Part shown: positions 53,557 through 62,498 of the stretch, in pieces | Layout of the letters: every line of letters begins with the position of its first letter | Position numbering within the stretch: the first letter of the stretch is position 1 | From: Phycisphaerales bacterium | GTDB lineage: Bacteria > Planctomycetota > Phycisphaerae > Sedimentisphaerales > Anaerobacaceae | Assembly (NCBI GenBank): GCA_030602885.1 | Contig: JAUVYV010000007.1 | Coordinates: 1 to 64,000 of the forward strand | DNA: 64,000 nucleotides | Reading direction: 5' to 3' | Made by a program: the position numbers and the translations under genes | The notes under the pieces: generated by a model | Seen by the model: the letters and a program-made list of their open reading frames with translations, nothing else | Told to the model about the DNA's origin: nothing | Databases searched by the model: none

Positions 53557-55152
53557 CTATTGTGTCGTCTTTATCTTCACCAGCACGACGCCGTGGGGGC
53601 GGACTTTGGCGGAGAATTCGTTGTCAAATACGCCAATGTCTTTCTGCCGCCACAAATCTCGCACAACCTGCTTTCCCTTGATGCCAAGGTCAGACCATTT
53701 GACAGTCACGGTTTCGGTCTCGGTGCCGATGTTGAACAGGCCGACGGCCAGCGAGCCGTCTTCGAGTTTCTTGGCGAGGACCTTGCCGTGCTCGCTTGAG
53801 GCGACCTGCGTTGCCTGGATGCCAAGCGGGTCCTGGTCTATGGCGAGGACTTCGTCGTTTGTAAGCAGGTTTAGGGTGAAATCGTCGAGCTTATCAAGCG
53901 GACAGCCGAGCAGCAGCGGCGCTGACCAGAGGCACCAAAGCGAGATGTGCGTGTACTGCTCATCGGGCGTAAGGTAGGTATCGTGCAGTTTCTTTCCCCA
54001 GCCGACCTTGCCGACGACTAACATATCGGCGTCGTTCCAGTGCCCGGGCCCGTTATAGGGCGCCCATTTTTCGTGCAGCTTCCAGATATCTAAGATTCCC
54101 AAGGCCCACTTCTCGCCGGGCGGTAGCTGTGCTTTGGTCCAGCCATCGCGGATGTCACCCGTTGTTCTCCAGCAGTTGGCTAATTTCACCCAGGTGTCGG
54201 CGTGCTCGAACGGAGCGGTGTTGGACAGCGAATAGACGATGTCACGGCCGCTGGCCAGCAGGGCGTCGGCCATTTGTTTTGTGTTGGCTTCGTCGTTGGG
54301 GTTCCAATCGTACTTCAGGTAATCCATTCCCCACGCCGCCCACTGCTTTGCATCGTTGGCAGCAAAGGAGTACTTGCCGTGCCGGTGGTTCTTATGATAG
54401 TTGTTGTAGCCGTTGACTTTTTCCCAGGACCCGTTCTTGTTGTCACTCGAGCCGCCGATGTACCCGGCATACGACGTAACCCAAGGGGTCGAGTAGATGC
54501 CGATTTTCAAGCCCAGCGAGTGGACGTAATCACACAGCCCCTTCATATCGCCGAATTTCTCATTGCCCAAAATGGCATTGAACTCGCCGCCGCGCGGTGC
54601 CTGCCAGGTATCGTCGATATTCATATAGACCCAGCCGTGATTAACCAGGCCGCTGTCCGCCATCGCTTTAGCGGATTGTCTTACGTTCTCATCCGACACC
54701 TCCGCCGCCCAGCAGTTCCAGCTATTCCAGCCCATAGGTGGTGTCAGTGCAATCTTGTCACCGACGACAATCTTCAGCCCACGTTCGGCCGTGCCGAGTG
54801 CATTTGTCGCCTTGAGCGTGACATTGTATGTGCCCGGCTGTTTGACTGACCCGGTGATGCGACCTGTATTATGGTCAACTTTCAGCCCCGTCGGTAGGTC
54901 TTCAGCGGCAAAGGTCATTGGGCGGTCGCCTGGGGCGGCAATCGTAAACAGAAACGGGCTGGCCGGACGAACGCCGAACACCTTCGGTGAATTTATCCGC
55001 GGCTCTGCACCCGCCTTCGGTGTCAGTATATACACCTCGCCCGCCGCCAGGTTTGTCTCCGCCGGCTCATACACCGTCGCACATCCCCCAAGCACCATTA
55101 CTGCCAACACAAGCAAGCCCAAAACATCCAGATGGTATCTCTTCTGTCTCAT
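53557..55152 (-). CDS. GH27 alpha-galactosidase-like lipoprotein
   Basis: The 531-residue protein has a lipoprotein signal (LGLLVLAVMVLGGC), a putative Ig-like domain near residues 40-130 (PSPFLFTIAAPGDRPMTFAAEDLPTGLKVDHNTGRITGSVKQPGTYNVTLKATNALG-type region) and a GH27 catalytic barrel. The barrel opens TPPMGWNSWNCWAAEVSDENVRQSAKAMADSGL, has YMNIDDTWQ, the nucleophile segment MDYLKYDWN, and WNDADMLVVG with the probable acid/base Asp region. It would release alpha-linked galactose at the cell surface or in the periplasm. It is convergent to the GHMP kinase gene. Confidence 0.93.
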   Translation of the reverse strand: MRQKRYHLDVLGLLVLAVMVLGGCATVYEPAETNLAAGEVYILTPKAGAEPRINSPKVFGVRPASPFLFTIAAPGDRPMTFAAEDLPTGLKVDHNTGRITGSVKQPGTYNVTLKATNALGTAERGLKIVVGDKIALTPPMGWNSWNCWAAEVSDENVRQSAKAMADSGLVNHGWVYMNIDDTWQAPRGGEFNAILGNEKFGDMKGLCDYVHSLGLKIGIYSTPWVTSYAGYIGGSSDNKNGSWEKVNGYNNYHKNHRHGKYSFAANDAKQWAAWGMDYLKYDWNPNDEANTKQMADALLASGRDIVYSLSNTAPFEHADTWVKLANCWRTTGDIRDGWTKAQLPPGEKWALGILDIWKLHEKWAPYNGPGHWNDADMLVVGKVGWGKKLHDTYLTPDEQYTHISLWCLWSAPLLLGCPLDKLDDFTLNLLTNDEVLAIDQDPLGIQATQVASSEHGKVLAKKLEDGSLAVGLFNIGTETETVTVKWSDLGIKGKQVVRDLWRQKDIGVFDNEFSAKVRPHGVVLVKIKTTQ

Positions 55153-55556
55153 TGCAATATTCCTTTCTCTTCACCAAATTGCGTCCAAAGCGTTTGTTTG
55201 ATGCAGTGCCAAGAATGTAACCTCTCACCGCGTGCGCATCAAGGCCCTTTGAAAAGAATATGGCGCCGCAGCTTCAGATCGAGCTTCAGTTTGATGACAT
55301 CACCGCCCTTGAGCGGCTTAGGCGGGATTTTCCAAACATATCACTGGATACGGTCAACAGGACGCTGCTGACTTCGACGGAGACCGGGGCTGCATTTGTA
55401 GTATAAGGTTCGAGGAATGTGAGGTATATTCGGCCGCAAATACGAAAAAAATGTTGACTTTAGAAGTTGACAGTGAGATGCTCAGACAGCAGCCAGGCAG
55501 GTCTTAGCGAGTTAAAATGAGGTTGTTAAAGGGGTTCGTAATAGAAGGAGGCTTAA
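55153..55556. other. 404-base gap with a gene fragment
   Basis: Between the divergent GH27 and rubrerythrin genes lies a 48-codon ORF listed separately. The rest contains TTGACT and TTGACA motifs at about 55453 and 55466 without a matching -10 box at normal spacing. The rubrerythrin gene has a strong AGGAGG site. No RNA gene is recognised. Confidence 0.35.
55260..55406 (+). pseudogene. 48-residue gene fragment, possibly phage tail-like
   Basis: The open frame MAPQLQIELQFDDITALERLRRDF...FVV* is protein-like and has a helical segment after a short strand. It weakly recalls the N-terminus of HK97 gp10-type phage tail proteins, which is only a guess. It has no good ribosome binding site and stops abruptly. 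It may be a decaying fragment of a longer mobile-element gene. No other phage gene is seen nearby. Confidence 0.3.
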
Positions 55557-56129
55557 ATGAATCTTAAAGGTACGCAGACGGAAAAGAATTTGCTGGCTGC
55601 ATTTGCAGGAGAATCACAGGCGCGAAACAGATACAATTATTTCGCCAGCCAAGCCAAGAAGGAAGGTTACGAGCAGATAGCGGCGATTTTCGAGGAGACG
55701 GCAAACCAGGAGAAAGAGCACGCCAAGCGCGAGTTCAAATTCCTGCAGGGCGGCGAAGTGGAAGTAACAGCGGCATTTCCTGCCGGCGTGATCGGTGGTA
55801 CGGTCGAGAACCTAAAGGCCGCTGCTGCGGGCGAGCACTACGAGACCACCGAGATGTATCCTGAATTTGCTGAGACGGCAGAGAAAGAGGAATTTTCTGA
55901 GATTGCGGAGGTTTTCAAAAACATTGCGATTGCAGAGAAGCGCCACGAAGACCGCTACGTGGCCCTGGCTAAGAACATAACTGATGGGGTTGTGTTCAAA
56001 CGTTCGAAGCCGGTCAGATGGGTTTGCAGAAATTGCGGTTACGTGTATGAGGGCACGGAGCCACCGGATATGTGCCCGGCCTGTGCGCATCCGAAGAGTT
56101 ATTATGAACTGGAAGCTGTTAATTACTAA
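55557..56129 (+). CDS. rubrerythrin
   Basis: The 190-residue protein is a classical rubrerythrin: a ferritin-like four-helix domain with diiron motifs AGESQARNRYNYFAS, QEKEHAKREF and AEKRHEDRY, then a rubredoxin domain with WVCRNCGYVYEGTEPPDMCPACAHPKSYYEL (CxxC pairs). It reduces hydrogen peroxide to water with electrons from rubredoxin or a reductase. It starts at an ATG with AGGAGG. It is the first gene of the oxidative-stress island, spaced by 125 bases from the thiol peroxidase gene. Confidence 0.97.
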   Translation: MNLKGTQTEKNLLAAFAGESQARNRYNYFASQAKKEGYEQIAAIFEETANQEKEHAKREFKFLQGGEVEVTAAFPAGVIGGTVENLKAAAAGEHYETTEMYPEFAETAEKEEFSEIAEVFKNIAIAEKRHEDRYVALAKNITDGVVFKRSKPVRWVCRNCGYVYEGTEPPDMCPACAHPKSYYELEAVNY

Positions 56130-56254
56130 CATTTTGAGGTGCTCGGTTTCAGGGGAACATGGAAACCTCTGGGGACAAGAGGGTGCAGGTGTGGTGTGGC
56201 GGCGAGTGAGTATGGCTACTGTTGTGTTTTGGACTGCGTGGAAAGGAGGTGGCT

Positions 56255-56767
56255 ATGGACGAGCGGAAAGGTGTGGTAACAATGAAGGGCGATCCTGTTA
56301 CTTTGGTCGGCAAAGGCGTCAGGGTCGGAGAGAAGGCGCCGGATTTCGAAGTGCTGGCGAATGATTTGTCTGTTGTGCGGCTGTCGTCATTCCCGGGCAA
56401 GGTGTGCATTATCAGTTCGGTGCCCTCGCTTGACACTCCGGTCTGTGATGTTCAGACACGGCGTTTCAACGAGGAGGCGGTTAAATTAGGCAAAGATGTG
56501 GTGGTGCTTACAATCAGCATGGACCTGCCGTTTGCCCAGAGTCGCTGGTGCGGAGCGGCGGGTGTCAAGGACGTCAAGACGCTCTCGGACCATCGCGATG
56601 CCTCGTTCGGCAGGGCGTTCGGTGTGCTCATCAAGGAGCTGCGGCTTTTGGCACGTGCGGTATTTGTGGTGGATAAGGGCGGAGTTGTCAGATATGTGCA
56701 GGTGGTGCCTGAGCTGACAAAAGAGCCCGATTACGAGGCTGTGCTGAAGGTGGTTAGAGAACTGTAG
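56255..56767 (+). CDS. tpx: thiol peroxidase
   Basis: From ATG 56255 (AAAGGAGG upstream; the track start is too early) the protein has 170 residues and the Tpx signature: VTLVGKGVRVGEKAPDFEVLANDLS, PSLDTPVCDVQTRRFNEEA with the peroxidatic Cys, and DLPFAQSRWCGAAG with the resolving Cys. It reduces peroxides via thioredoxin. It follows rubrerythrin and precedes the flavodiiron gene, forming part of a peroxide and oxygen defence cluster. Confidence 0.96.
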   Translation: MDERKGVVTMKGDPVTLVGKGVRVGEKAPDFEVLANDLSVVRLSSFPGKVCIISSVPSLDTPVCDVQTRRFNEEAVKLGKDVVVLTISMDLPFAQSRWCGAAGVKDVKTLSDHRDASFGRAFGVLIKELRLLARAVFVVDKGGVVRYVQVVPELTKEPDYEAVLKVVREL

Positions 56768-56785
56768 CGGACATTTGCGCAAGAG

Positions 56786-56881
56786 ATGAAAGAATTCTCG
56801 GATGAGGAGGAGTATCCGTGCAGTGAGTTTCTCGGCTGGTCGCCGGGCGTGTTTGCCTACAGTTATAATTATCTCAACTAA
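56786..56881 (+). CDS. 31-residue ORF between tpx and fprA
   Basis: The ORF MKEFSDEEEYPCSEFLGWSPGVFAYSYNYLN is open, but its ribosome site is poor. Seventeen bases of its start (AAAGAATTCTCGGATGA) also occur in the zwf gene at about 60561, where they encode KEFSDE. This may be chance or a small duplicated piece. A TATAAT (56864-56869) lies inside it but has no clear -35 partner. Confidence 0.2.
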   Translation: MKEFSDEEEYPCSEFLGWSPGVFAYSYNYLN

Positions 56882-56919
56882 AATTGAGGCGTTGATATTT
56901 AGTGAGGTAAATCCGTAAG

Positions 56920-58101
56920 ATGAACGAGCTTAGACGAAACGTCTTTTCGGTGGGGGCGATTGACTGGGACAGGCGATTGTTCGATGAGCTGATTCCGCTG
57001 CCCGATGGGACGAGCTACAATGCGTATCTGATTGGAGGCAGCGAAAAAACGGCCCTTATCGATACGGTTGACCCGACAAAGACGTCTGTTCTGATAGACA
57101 ACCTAATCAGGGCCGGTACGGACAGGATTGACTATGTTATCGCCAACCACGCTGAGCAGGACCATTCGGGCTCGCTGCCCGACATTCTTATGCTCTACCC
57201 GATGGCGAAAGTAGTCACCAGCCCGAAATGCAAAGCAATGCTGATCGATCTGCTGCGGCTGGAAGAGGATTCCTTTGTCGCTGTCGATGACGGCCAGACG
57301 CTTTCGCTCGGGGATAAGACCCTGAGGTTCATCTATACGCCGTGGGTGCACTGGCCTGAGACGATGAGCACGTATCTACAGGAAGACAAGATACTGTTTT
57401 CGTGCGACTTCTTCGGGTCACATCTGGCGACGAGCAGCTTGTTCGTTGAGGATGAGGCGCTGGTTTTAGAGTCGGCCAAGCGTTATTACGCAGAGATAAT
57501 GATGCCGTTTCGCACGCCGATAAGGACCAACCTTAAGAAGATTGACTCACTTGAGATTGAAATGATTGCGCCGAGTCACGGGCCGGTGTATCAGAAACCT
57601 GAGCTTATAGTCGATGCGTACAGGGACTGGGTGAGCGACGATGTAAAAAACGAAGTTGTGGTTGCGTATGTTTCGATGCATGAGAGTACGCGAAAGATGG
57701 TTGAGCATTTCGTCGACGCCCTGATTGAGCGAAACATTAAGGTCAAACAATTCAACCTTACGGTAACGGACATTGGTGAGCTGGCGATGTCGCTGGTGGA
57801 TGCGGCGACGATAGTGATAGGGTCGCCGACGGTGCTGGTGGGAGCTCATCCGGCGGCTGCTTATGCGGCCATACTGGCCAATGCGCTGAAGCCGAAGACC
57901 AGGTTTGCTTCGATAATCGGTTCTTTCGGCTGGGGCAGCAAAATGGTCGAGCAGTTGACGGGGCTGATGGGTAATCTTAAGGTCGAGGTCCTTGAGCCGG
58001 TACTGGCGAAGGGACATCCGGTGGACGACGATTTTGCGGCTCTGGATAAACTGGCTGACAAAATACTGAGCAAACACAAGGGTATTGGAATCGCGAGCTG
58101 A
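56920..58101 (+). CDS. flavodiiron protein (FprA/ROO type)
   Basis: The 393-residue protein has a metallo-beta-lactamase-like diiron domain followed by a flavodoxin domain. Diiron ligands are in HAEQDHSG (HxExD), WVHWPETMSTY, CDFFGSH and PSHGPVYQ. The C-terminal part has YVSMHESTRKMVEHFVDALI and GSPTVLVGAHPAAAYAAIL of an FMN domain. It reduces O2 to water, and often NO to N2O, using electrons from rubredoxin. The flavin reductase-rubredoxin fusion at 59600 would be a fitting partner, as in Moorella. It is the third member of the stress island. Confidence 0.96.
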   Translation: MNELRRNVFSVGAIDWDRRLFDELIPLPDGTSYNAYLIGGSEKTALIDTVDPTKTSVLIDNLIRAGTDRIDYVIANHAEQDHSGSLPDILMLYPMAKVVTSPKCKAMLIDLLRLEEDSFVAVDDGQTLSLGDKTLRFIYTPWVHWPETMSTYLQEDKILFSCDFFGSHLATSSLFVEDEALVLESAKRYYAEIMMPFRTPIRTNLKKIDSLEIEMIAPSHGPVYQKPELIVDAYRDWVSDDVKNEVVVAYVSMHESTRKMVEHFVDALIERNIKVKQFNLTVTDIGELAMSLVDAATIVIGSPTVLVGAHPAAAYAAILANALKPKTRFASIIGSFGWGSKMVEQLTGLMGNLKVEVLEPVLAKGHPVDDDFAALDKLADKILSKHKGIGIAS

Positions 58102-58159
58102 GATAAGAATTTCTGCGGAACAGGAGAATCCAACCACGTAAATGTGAAAGGGGAAAACG

Positions 58160-58543
58160 ATGGCCAAAAAACTTGAAGTATATGAGTGCAAGATCTGCGG
58201 TAATATTGTAGAGGTGCTTCGCGGAGGCGCCGGTGAGCTGGTCTGTTGCGGGCAGCCAATGGAAAATCTGGCTGTCAAGACGGCGGACGAGGGCAGGGAA
58301 AAGCATGTGCCGGTGATTGAGAAGATCGACGGCGGCTACAAAGTAAAGGTCGGTTCTGTTTCGCATCCTATGGAGCAGGAACATTTAATCGAATGGATAG
58401 AGCTGCTGGGCGACGGCAAGGCGTACCGACAATTCCTCAAGTATGGCGATGCGCCCGAGACGACATTTGCCGTTGAGGCACATGCGGTTGCCGCGCGAGA
58501 ACATTGTAACAAGCACGGTTTGTGGGAGGGCAAACAACCATGA
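58160..58543 (+). CDS. dfx: desulfoferrodoxin (superoxide reductase)
   Basis: The 127-residue protein has the N-terminal desulforedoxin-like centre [27 protein letters not shown] (CxxC and CC) and a superoxide reductase centre with [35 protein letters not shown] and [10 protein letters not shown]. This two-iron form is typical of anaerobes and reduces superoxide to hydrogen peroxide without releasing O2. ATG is preceded by AAGGGG. It overlaps the ferritin gene by ATGA. Confidence 0.96.
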   Translation: MAKKLEVYECKICGNIVEVLRGGAGELVCCGQPMENLAVKTADEGREKHVPVIEKIDGGYKVKVGSVSHPMEQEHLIEWIELLGDGKAYRQFLKYGDAPETTFAVEAHAVAAREHCNKHGLWEGKQP

Positions 58544-59055
58544 TTGGCAAAAGAATAGTCGATGCTCTCAATGAGCAGGTCAATGCGGAGCTTTACTCGG
58601 CGTACCTGTATCTTTCGATGGAGGCGTATTTCCACGATGCGGCTCTGGCGGGCTTTGCGAACTGGATGAGAATCCAGACGCAGGAGGAAGTTGTGCACGC
58701 GATGAAGATATACGACTATGTGGTTGAGCGCGGCGGCAGGGTCGTATTGAAGGCGATAGCCAGGCCTCAGGTGACATGGAAGTCTCCGCTGGATGCATTC
58801 AAAGCTGCATATAAGCACGAGCAGAAGGTAACGGGTTTGATAAACGGTCTGGTTGACCTTGCAATCAAAGAAAAAGACTACGCGACGAATAGCTTCCTGC
58901 AGTGGTTTGTTGATGAGCAGGTCGAAGAAGAGGCGTCTGCGGGTGATATAGTACAAAAGTTGAAGCTGGTGGAAAGGGCTCCGGGTGGGCTTTTCATGCT
59001 TGATAAGGAAATGGCTCAGCGTGTTTTCACGCCGCCTGCTGTGAAAGGAGAGTGA
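58540..59055 (+). CDS. ferritin
   Basis: From ATG 58540, in an ATGA overlap with dfx, the protein has 171 residues and FtnA-type features: [58 protein letters not shown] and [22 protein letters not shown]. It stores iron in a 24-subunit shell and removes iron that would produce hydroxyl radicals. The track start at 58522 lies inside dfx and is not used. Co-translation with superoxide reductase links iron storage to oxygen defence. Confidence 0.95.
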   Translation: MIGKRIVDALNEQVNAELYSAYLYLSMEAYFHDAALAGFANWMRIQTQEEVVHAMKIYDYVVERGGRVVLKAIARPQVTWKSPLDAFKAAYKHEQKVTGLINGLVDLAIKEKDYATNSFLQWFVDEQVEEEASAGDIVQKLKLVERAPGGLFMLDKEMAQRVFTPPAVKGE

Positions 59056-59057
59056 AT

Positions 59058-59549
59058 ATGGGTACAACCTTCAATGCGGATGAGATTTTCGAGATGGCAG
59101 AGGAAATAGAGCGCAACGGAGCGATGTTCTATCGGGAAGCGGCGGCGAACACATCCGATAATGAAACAAAGCGGATGCTGCTTGATTTTGCTGATATGGA
59201 AGACGGACACCTGAAGACCTTTCAACAGATGAGAAAGGAACTGAGCTCGCGTGAGAAGGAAGAAACGGCATTTGACCCGTATAATGAGGCGGCGATGTAC
59301 CTGCAGACGATGGCCGACAGCCACGGCACAGAGGGCAGGAAAAGCCAGGATGTCAAACTGACCGGAAAAGAGACAACAAAAGAGATTCTCGAGATAGCCG
59401 TCAATGCCGAAAAGAACTCGGTCGTCTTCTATACCGGTCTAAAAGAGCTGGTTCCGCCCAGGGCCGGGAAGGACAAGGTCGAGGCAATCATCAGAGAAGA
59501 GCTCGGGCATCTTGCCGTTTTGAGCAACAAACTGGCGGATTTGGGATAG
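59058..59549 (+). CDS. rubrerythrin-like ferritin-family protein
   Basis: The 163-residue protein is a ferritin-like diiron protein without a rubredoxin domain. It shows ADEIFEMAEEIERNGAMFYREAAANTSD and DFADMEDGHLKTFQQM (ExxH) in the first half, and AVNAEKNSVVFYTGL with REELGHLAVLSNKLADLG in the second. ATG 59058 is preceded by AAAGGAG. It lies 2 bases after ferritin. It is likely a peroxide-reducing or iron-handling protein. A related protein is encoded at 61944. Confidence 0.88.
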   Translation: MGTTFNADEIFEMAEEIERNGAMFYREAAANTSDNETKRMLLDFADMEDGHLKTFQQMRKELSSREKEETAFDPYNEAAMYLQTMADSHGTEGRKSQDVKLTGKETTKEILEIAVNAEKNSVVFYTGLKELVPPRAGKDKVEAIIREELGHLAVLSNKLADLG

Positions 59550-59599
59550 GCGCAGGTTAGCGGGGCGGTTATACCGCCGGGCTTACTACGGAGTAGTCG

Positions 59600-60310
59600 A
59601 TGCTGGATTTGGAATCTCTGTTCAAGCTCAGTTATGGCATGTGCATCCTCAGTTCGCGCAGGGACGGCAGGTTCAACGGTTGTATTGTGAATACCGTGTT
59701 CCAGGTGACACCAGAGCCGCCGATGGTGGCTGTGAGCGTTAACCGTGGATGCCTGACCCACGAATTCGTCGCTGAGAGCAGAGTCTTCACTGTCTCCATT
59801 TTGGCAGAAGAAACACCACCGCCGTTTATCGGCAAATTCGGATTCAGGTCAGGCAGGGACATAGACAAGTTCGAGGACGTCAGATTCCGGACGGGCGAGC
59901 TCGGCGTGCCGATAGTTCTGGATAATACTGTTGGATTCATTGAGGCCGAGGTCACTGAAAGCGTTGATGTAGAAAATCACACACTGTTCATCGCGAGGAT
60001 AGTAGCTTGTGAGACACTTGACAGCAGCAAATACCCGATGACGTATGCTTATTACCGGGACGTCAAACACGGCAGGACGCCCAAATCGGCTGCAACATAC
60101 ATTGAGAAGAAACCTGAGCAGCAGGCAAAGGAAGGAGTTAAAGGCATGAAGAAATACAAATGCATTATGTGTGGGTATATCTATGACCCGGCTGTTGGTG
60201 ACTCAGAGAACGGAGTACAGCCTGGAACTGCTTTTGAGAATCTGCCGGATGACTGGGTCTGTCCGGAGTGCGGGGCAGGTAAAGACCAGTTCGAGCCGGT
60301 CGAAGACTGA
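59600..60310 (+). CDS. flavin reductase-rubredoxin fusion (Hrb-type)
   Basis: The 236-residue protein joins a flavin reductase-like domain (residues about 1-165) to a rubredoxin (about 183-236, [16 protein letters not shown] and [19 protein letters not shown]). The reductase part contains [39 protein letters not shown]. This layout matches high-molecular-weight rubredoxin, which passes NAD(P)H electrons to flavodiiron proteins in Moorella. An internal AAGGAG (60132-60137) and ATG (60146) sit exactly at the rubredoxin start, so a free rubredoxin of 54 residues could also be made. It is part of the oxygen-defence island. Confidence 0.94.
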   Translation: MLDLESLFKLSYGMCILSSRRDGRFNGCIVNTVFQVTPEPPMVAVSVNRGCLTHEFVAESRVFTVSILAEETPPPFIGKFGFRSGRDIDKFEDVRFRTGELGVPIVLDNTVGFIEAEVTESVDVENHTLFIARIVACETLDSSKYPMTYAYYRDVKHGRTPKSAATYIEKKPEQQAKEGVKGMKKYKCIMCGYIYDPAVGDSENGVQPGTAFENLPDDWVCPECGAGKDQFEPVED

Positions 60311-60369
60311 CGGTCGGCCGACGGTAGTATGCGTTGTTCCTGACATTTGGCTACTAATGGGGTGTTGCT

Positions 60370-61917
60370 ATGGAGAAGATTCACCCGAGCGCAGCTCGAC
60401 AGGATATAGTATGTGCGGAGGTCCCGGCGCCACCAGGCGCTCTGATAGTCTTCGGAGCTTCCGGTGACCTGGTCCGCAGAAAACTGCTTGTCAGTCTTTT
60501 TGAAGTCTTCAAACGCGGTTTGCTCGGTGAGGGGTTTTACCTTCTCGGATGCGGCAGAAAAGAATTCTCGGATGAGCAGTTTCGAGAAGTGGCACGGCAG
60601 CAGATAGGCCACAAGGCCGCCGGCGCTCCTGAAGATGCGCTGCAGCGCTTTACCGACAAGCTCTATTACATCAGTGGCGATTACAGCGACGCCGCTCTTT
60701 ATAACAGTATCAAAGCAAGACTTGCCGAGCTTGATAAGAAGCATAGTACTGACGGCAGCCATATCTTCTATCTTGCGGTGCCGCCGTTTCTCTACCCTAC
60801 TATTGTAGATGGGCTCGGCTCAGCGCGATTGGCCTGCCCCGATAAAGGCGCCTCTGGATATGTAAGATTGGTCGTCGAAAAGCCCTTCGGCAGGGATTTG
60901 GAGACCGCTCTTGAGCTGGACAGAGTAATACACAGATGTTTCGACGAGTCACAGATATATCGCATTGACCATTACCTGGGCAAAGAGACCGTCCAGAACA
61001 TACTGATGTTTCGCTTTGCCAACGCAATTTTCGAGCCGGTCTGGAATCGCAATTATATAGACCATATACAGATTACTTTAGCCGAGTCCCTTGGTATCGA
61101 GCATCGCGGGGGCTACTACGACAAATCCGGTGCGCTGCGTGACATGTTTCAAAATCATATGCTGGGAATGCTTGCATTGGTTGCGATGGAGCCGCCTGCG
61201 TCGTTCGGGGCCGACCATATACGGGATGAGAAGGTCAAAGTCCTTCGTTGTATCCGTCCCTTCACGGCGGAATCTATTGCGACCGATGTCGTCAGGGGCC
61301 AGTATGTTGCCGGAACAATAGACGGCTCGCCAGTTGTCGGCTATCGGCAGGAATCCGATGTCGATCCGAATTCGAGAACTGATACCCACGTTGTGGCAAA
61401 GCTGTTCGTGGACAACTGGCGCTGGCAGGGCGTGCCGTTCTATCTGCGAACCGGCAAACGGCTGGCGCGTAAAGATACGGAGATAGCCATTAAATTCAAG
61501 AAGGTGCCGCATTCGATGTTTGTCTCCGCCGGTCTGGGTGATTTGCCGGCCAATGTCCTTGTGATGCAGATTCAGCCGGCCGAGGGCATCTCGCTGAGCT
61601 TCCAGGCCAAGCGACCCGGCTCGAAGGTGTGCATGGGGACACTGAGAATGAGTTTTAGTTATCGTGACGTGTTCGGCGGCGAGGTGCCCGGAGCATACGA
61701 GCGGCTGCTGCTGGACTGTATGGTAGGTGACCAGACGCTTTTTACCAGGCAGGACGATGTGGAAGTCTCATGGCAGCTTGTGATGCCAATCCTCGATAAC
61801 TGGCGAAAGGGCAGCGCGACGCCATTCGAATACCCTGCGGGCTGTGAGAGTTTCCCCGAGGCCGATGCACTTATCGAATCGGACGGGCGGAAATGGAGAA
61901 GTCTGACGGAAGACTAA
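60370..61917 (+). CDS. zwf: glucose-6-phosphate dehydrogenase
   Basis: The 515-residue protein has the coenzyme motif IVFGASGDLVRRKLLVSLFEVFKRG, VVEKPFGRDLETALEL, and the active-site RIDHYLGKETVQNI. It produces NADPH and 6-phosphogluconolactone, feeding the oxidative pentose phosphate or Entner-Doudoroff pathway. Its place between rubredoxin and ferritin-like genes suggests that it supplies NADPH for peroxide and oxygen reduction. The following gene starts 27 bases after its stop. No edd or pgl gene is adjacent. Confidence 0.97.
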   Translation: MEKIHPSAARQDIVCAEVPAPPGALIVFGASGDLVRRKLLVSLFEVFKRGLLGEGFYLLGCGRKEFSDEQFREVARQQIGHKAAGAPEDALQRFTDKLYYISGDYSDAALYNSIKARLAELDKKHSTDGSHIFYLAVPPFLYPTIVDGLGSARLACPDKGASGYVRLVVEKPFGRDLETALELDRVIHRCFDESQIYRIDHYLGKETVQNILMFRFANAIFEPVWNRNYIDHIQITLAESLGIEHRGGYYDKSGALRDMFQNHMLGMLALVAMEPPASFGADHIRDEKVKVLRCIRPFTAESIATDVVRGQYVAGTIDGSPVVGYRQESDVDPNSRTDTHVVAKLFVDNWRWQGVPFYLRTGKRLARKDTEIAIKFKKVPHSMFVSAGLGDLPANVLVMQIQPAEGISLSFQAKRPGSKVCMGTLRMSFSYRDVFGGEVPGAYERLLLDCMVGDQTLFTRQDDVEVSWQLVMPILDNWRKGSATPFEYPAGCESFPEADALIESDGRKWRSLTED

Positions 61918-61943
61918 CGGACATTGCATTCAGAGAAGTCGTA

Positions 61944-62429
61944 ATGGATATATTCGAATTTGCGATGAAAAAGGAAAAGCTGGCGGAATCTACCTATCGA
62001 GAGCTGGCAGGCAAGACGGCAAACAAAGGCCTCAGCAACATACTGACCATGCTCGCCGACGAAGAGGCCAAACACTACAAGATTATTTCCGCAGTGAAAG
62101 AATGTGCTGCCCTCGAGATTCCTGAAACGACGGTGCTGGTCGATGCGAAGGATGTGTTTGCGAAAATGAATAGGGGAGTTGAAAGCTTTGATTTTGATGT
62201 GAGTGAAGTGGAGTTGTACAAAAAGGCGCAGCAGTTCGAAGCCAACAGCATGAAATACTATCTTGAGAAAGCCAGTGAGGTAGAGGATGAGCACCAAAAG
62301 GCGGTACTGAGCTGGCTGGCGGAAGAGGAAAACAAGCATTACTTCTTGCTGGAGAACATAATCCAATTTGTGTCCCGGCCTGAGACATGGCTTGAGAATG
62401 CAGAGTTCTTCCATCTGGAGGACTATTAG
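61944..62429 (+). CDS. ferritin-like diiron protein
   Basis: From ATG 61944 the protein has 161 residues and two helix pairs: IFEFAMKKEKLAESTYRELAGKTANKGLSNILTMLADEEAKHYKIISAV and YKKAQQFEANSMKYYLEKASEVEDEHQKAVLSWLAEEENKHYFLLENII, each with ExxH. It is a rubrerythrin-like protein without rubredoxin. It resembles COG1633-type iron proteins. The track start (61893) falls inside zwf. It completes the stress island and has the same fold as the gene product at 59058, although the two are not close copies. Confidence 0.85.
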   Translation: MDIFEFAMKKEKLAESTYRELAGKTANKGLSNILTMLADEEAKHYKIISAVKECAALEIPETTVLVDAKDVFAKMNRGVESFDFDVSEVELYKKAQQFEANSMKYYLEKASEVEDEHQKAVLSWLAEEENKHYFLLENIIQFVSRPETWLENAEFFHLEDY

Positions 62430-62498
62430 AAATCGATTACTTTTCAATTTACACAGGGGGCTGAAAGTGGCGGACGGATTTGCTCCAACCGGGTGACC

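Noticed and set aside
56864-56869. TATAAT before the flavodiiron gene as a promoter
   Set aside because: No -35-like hexamer lies 15-19 bp upstream, so I do not call a promoter.
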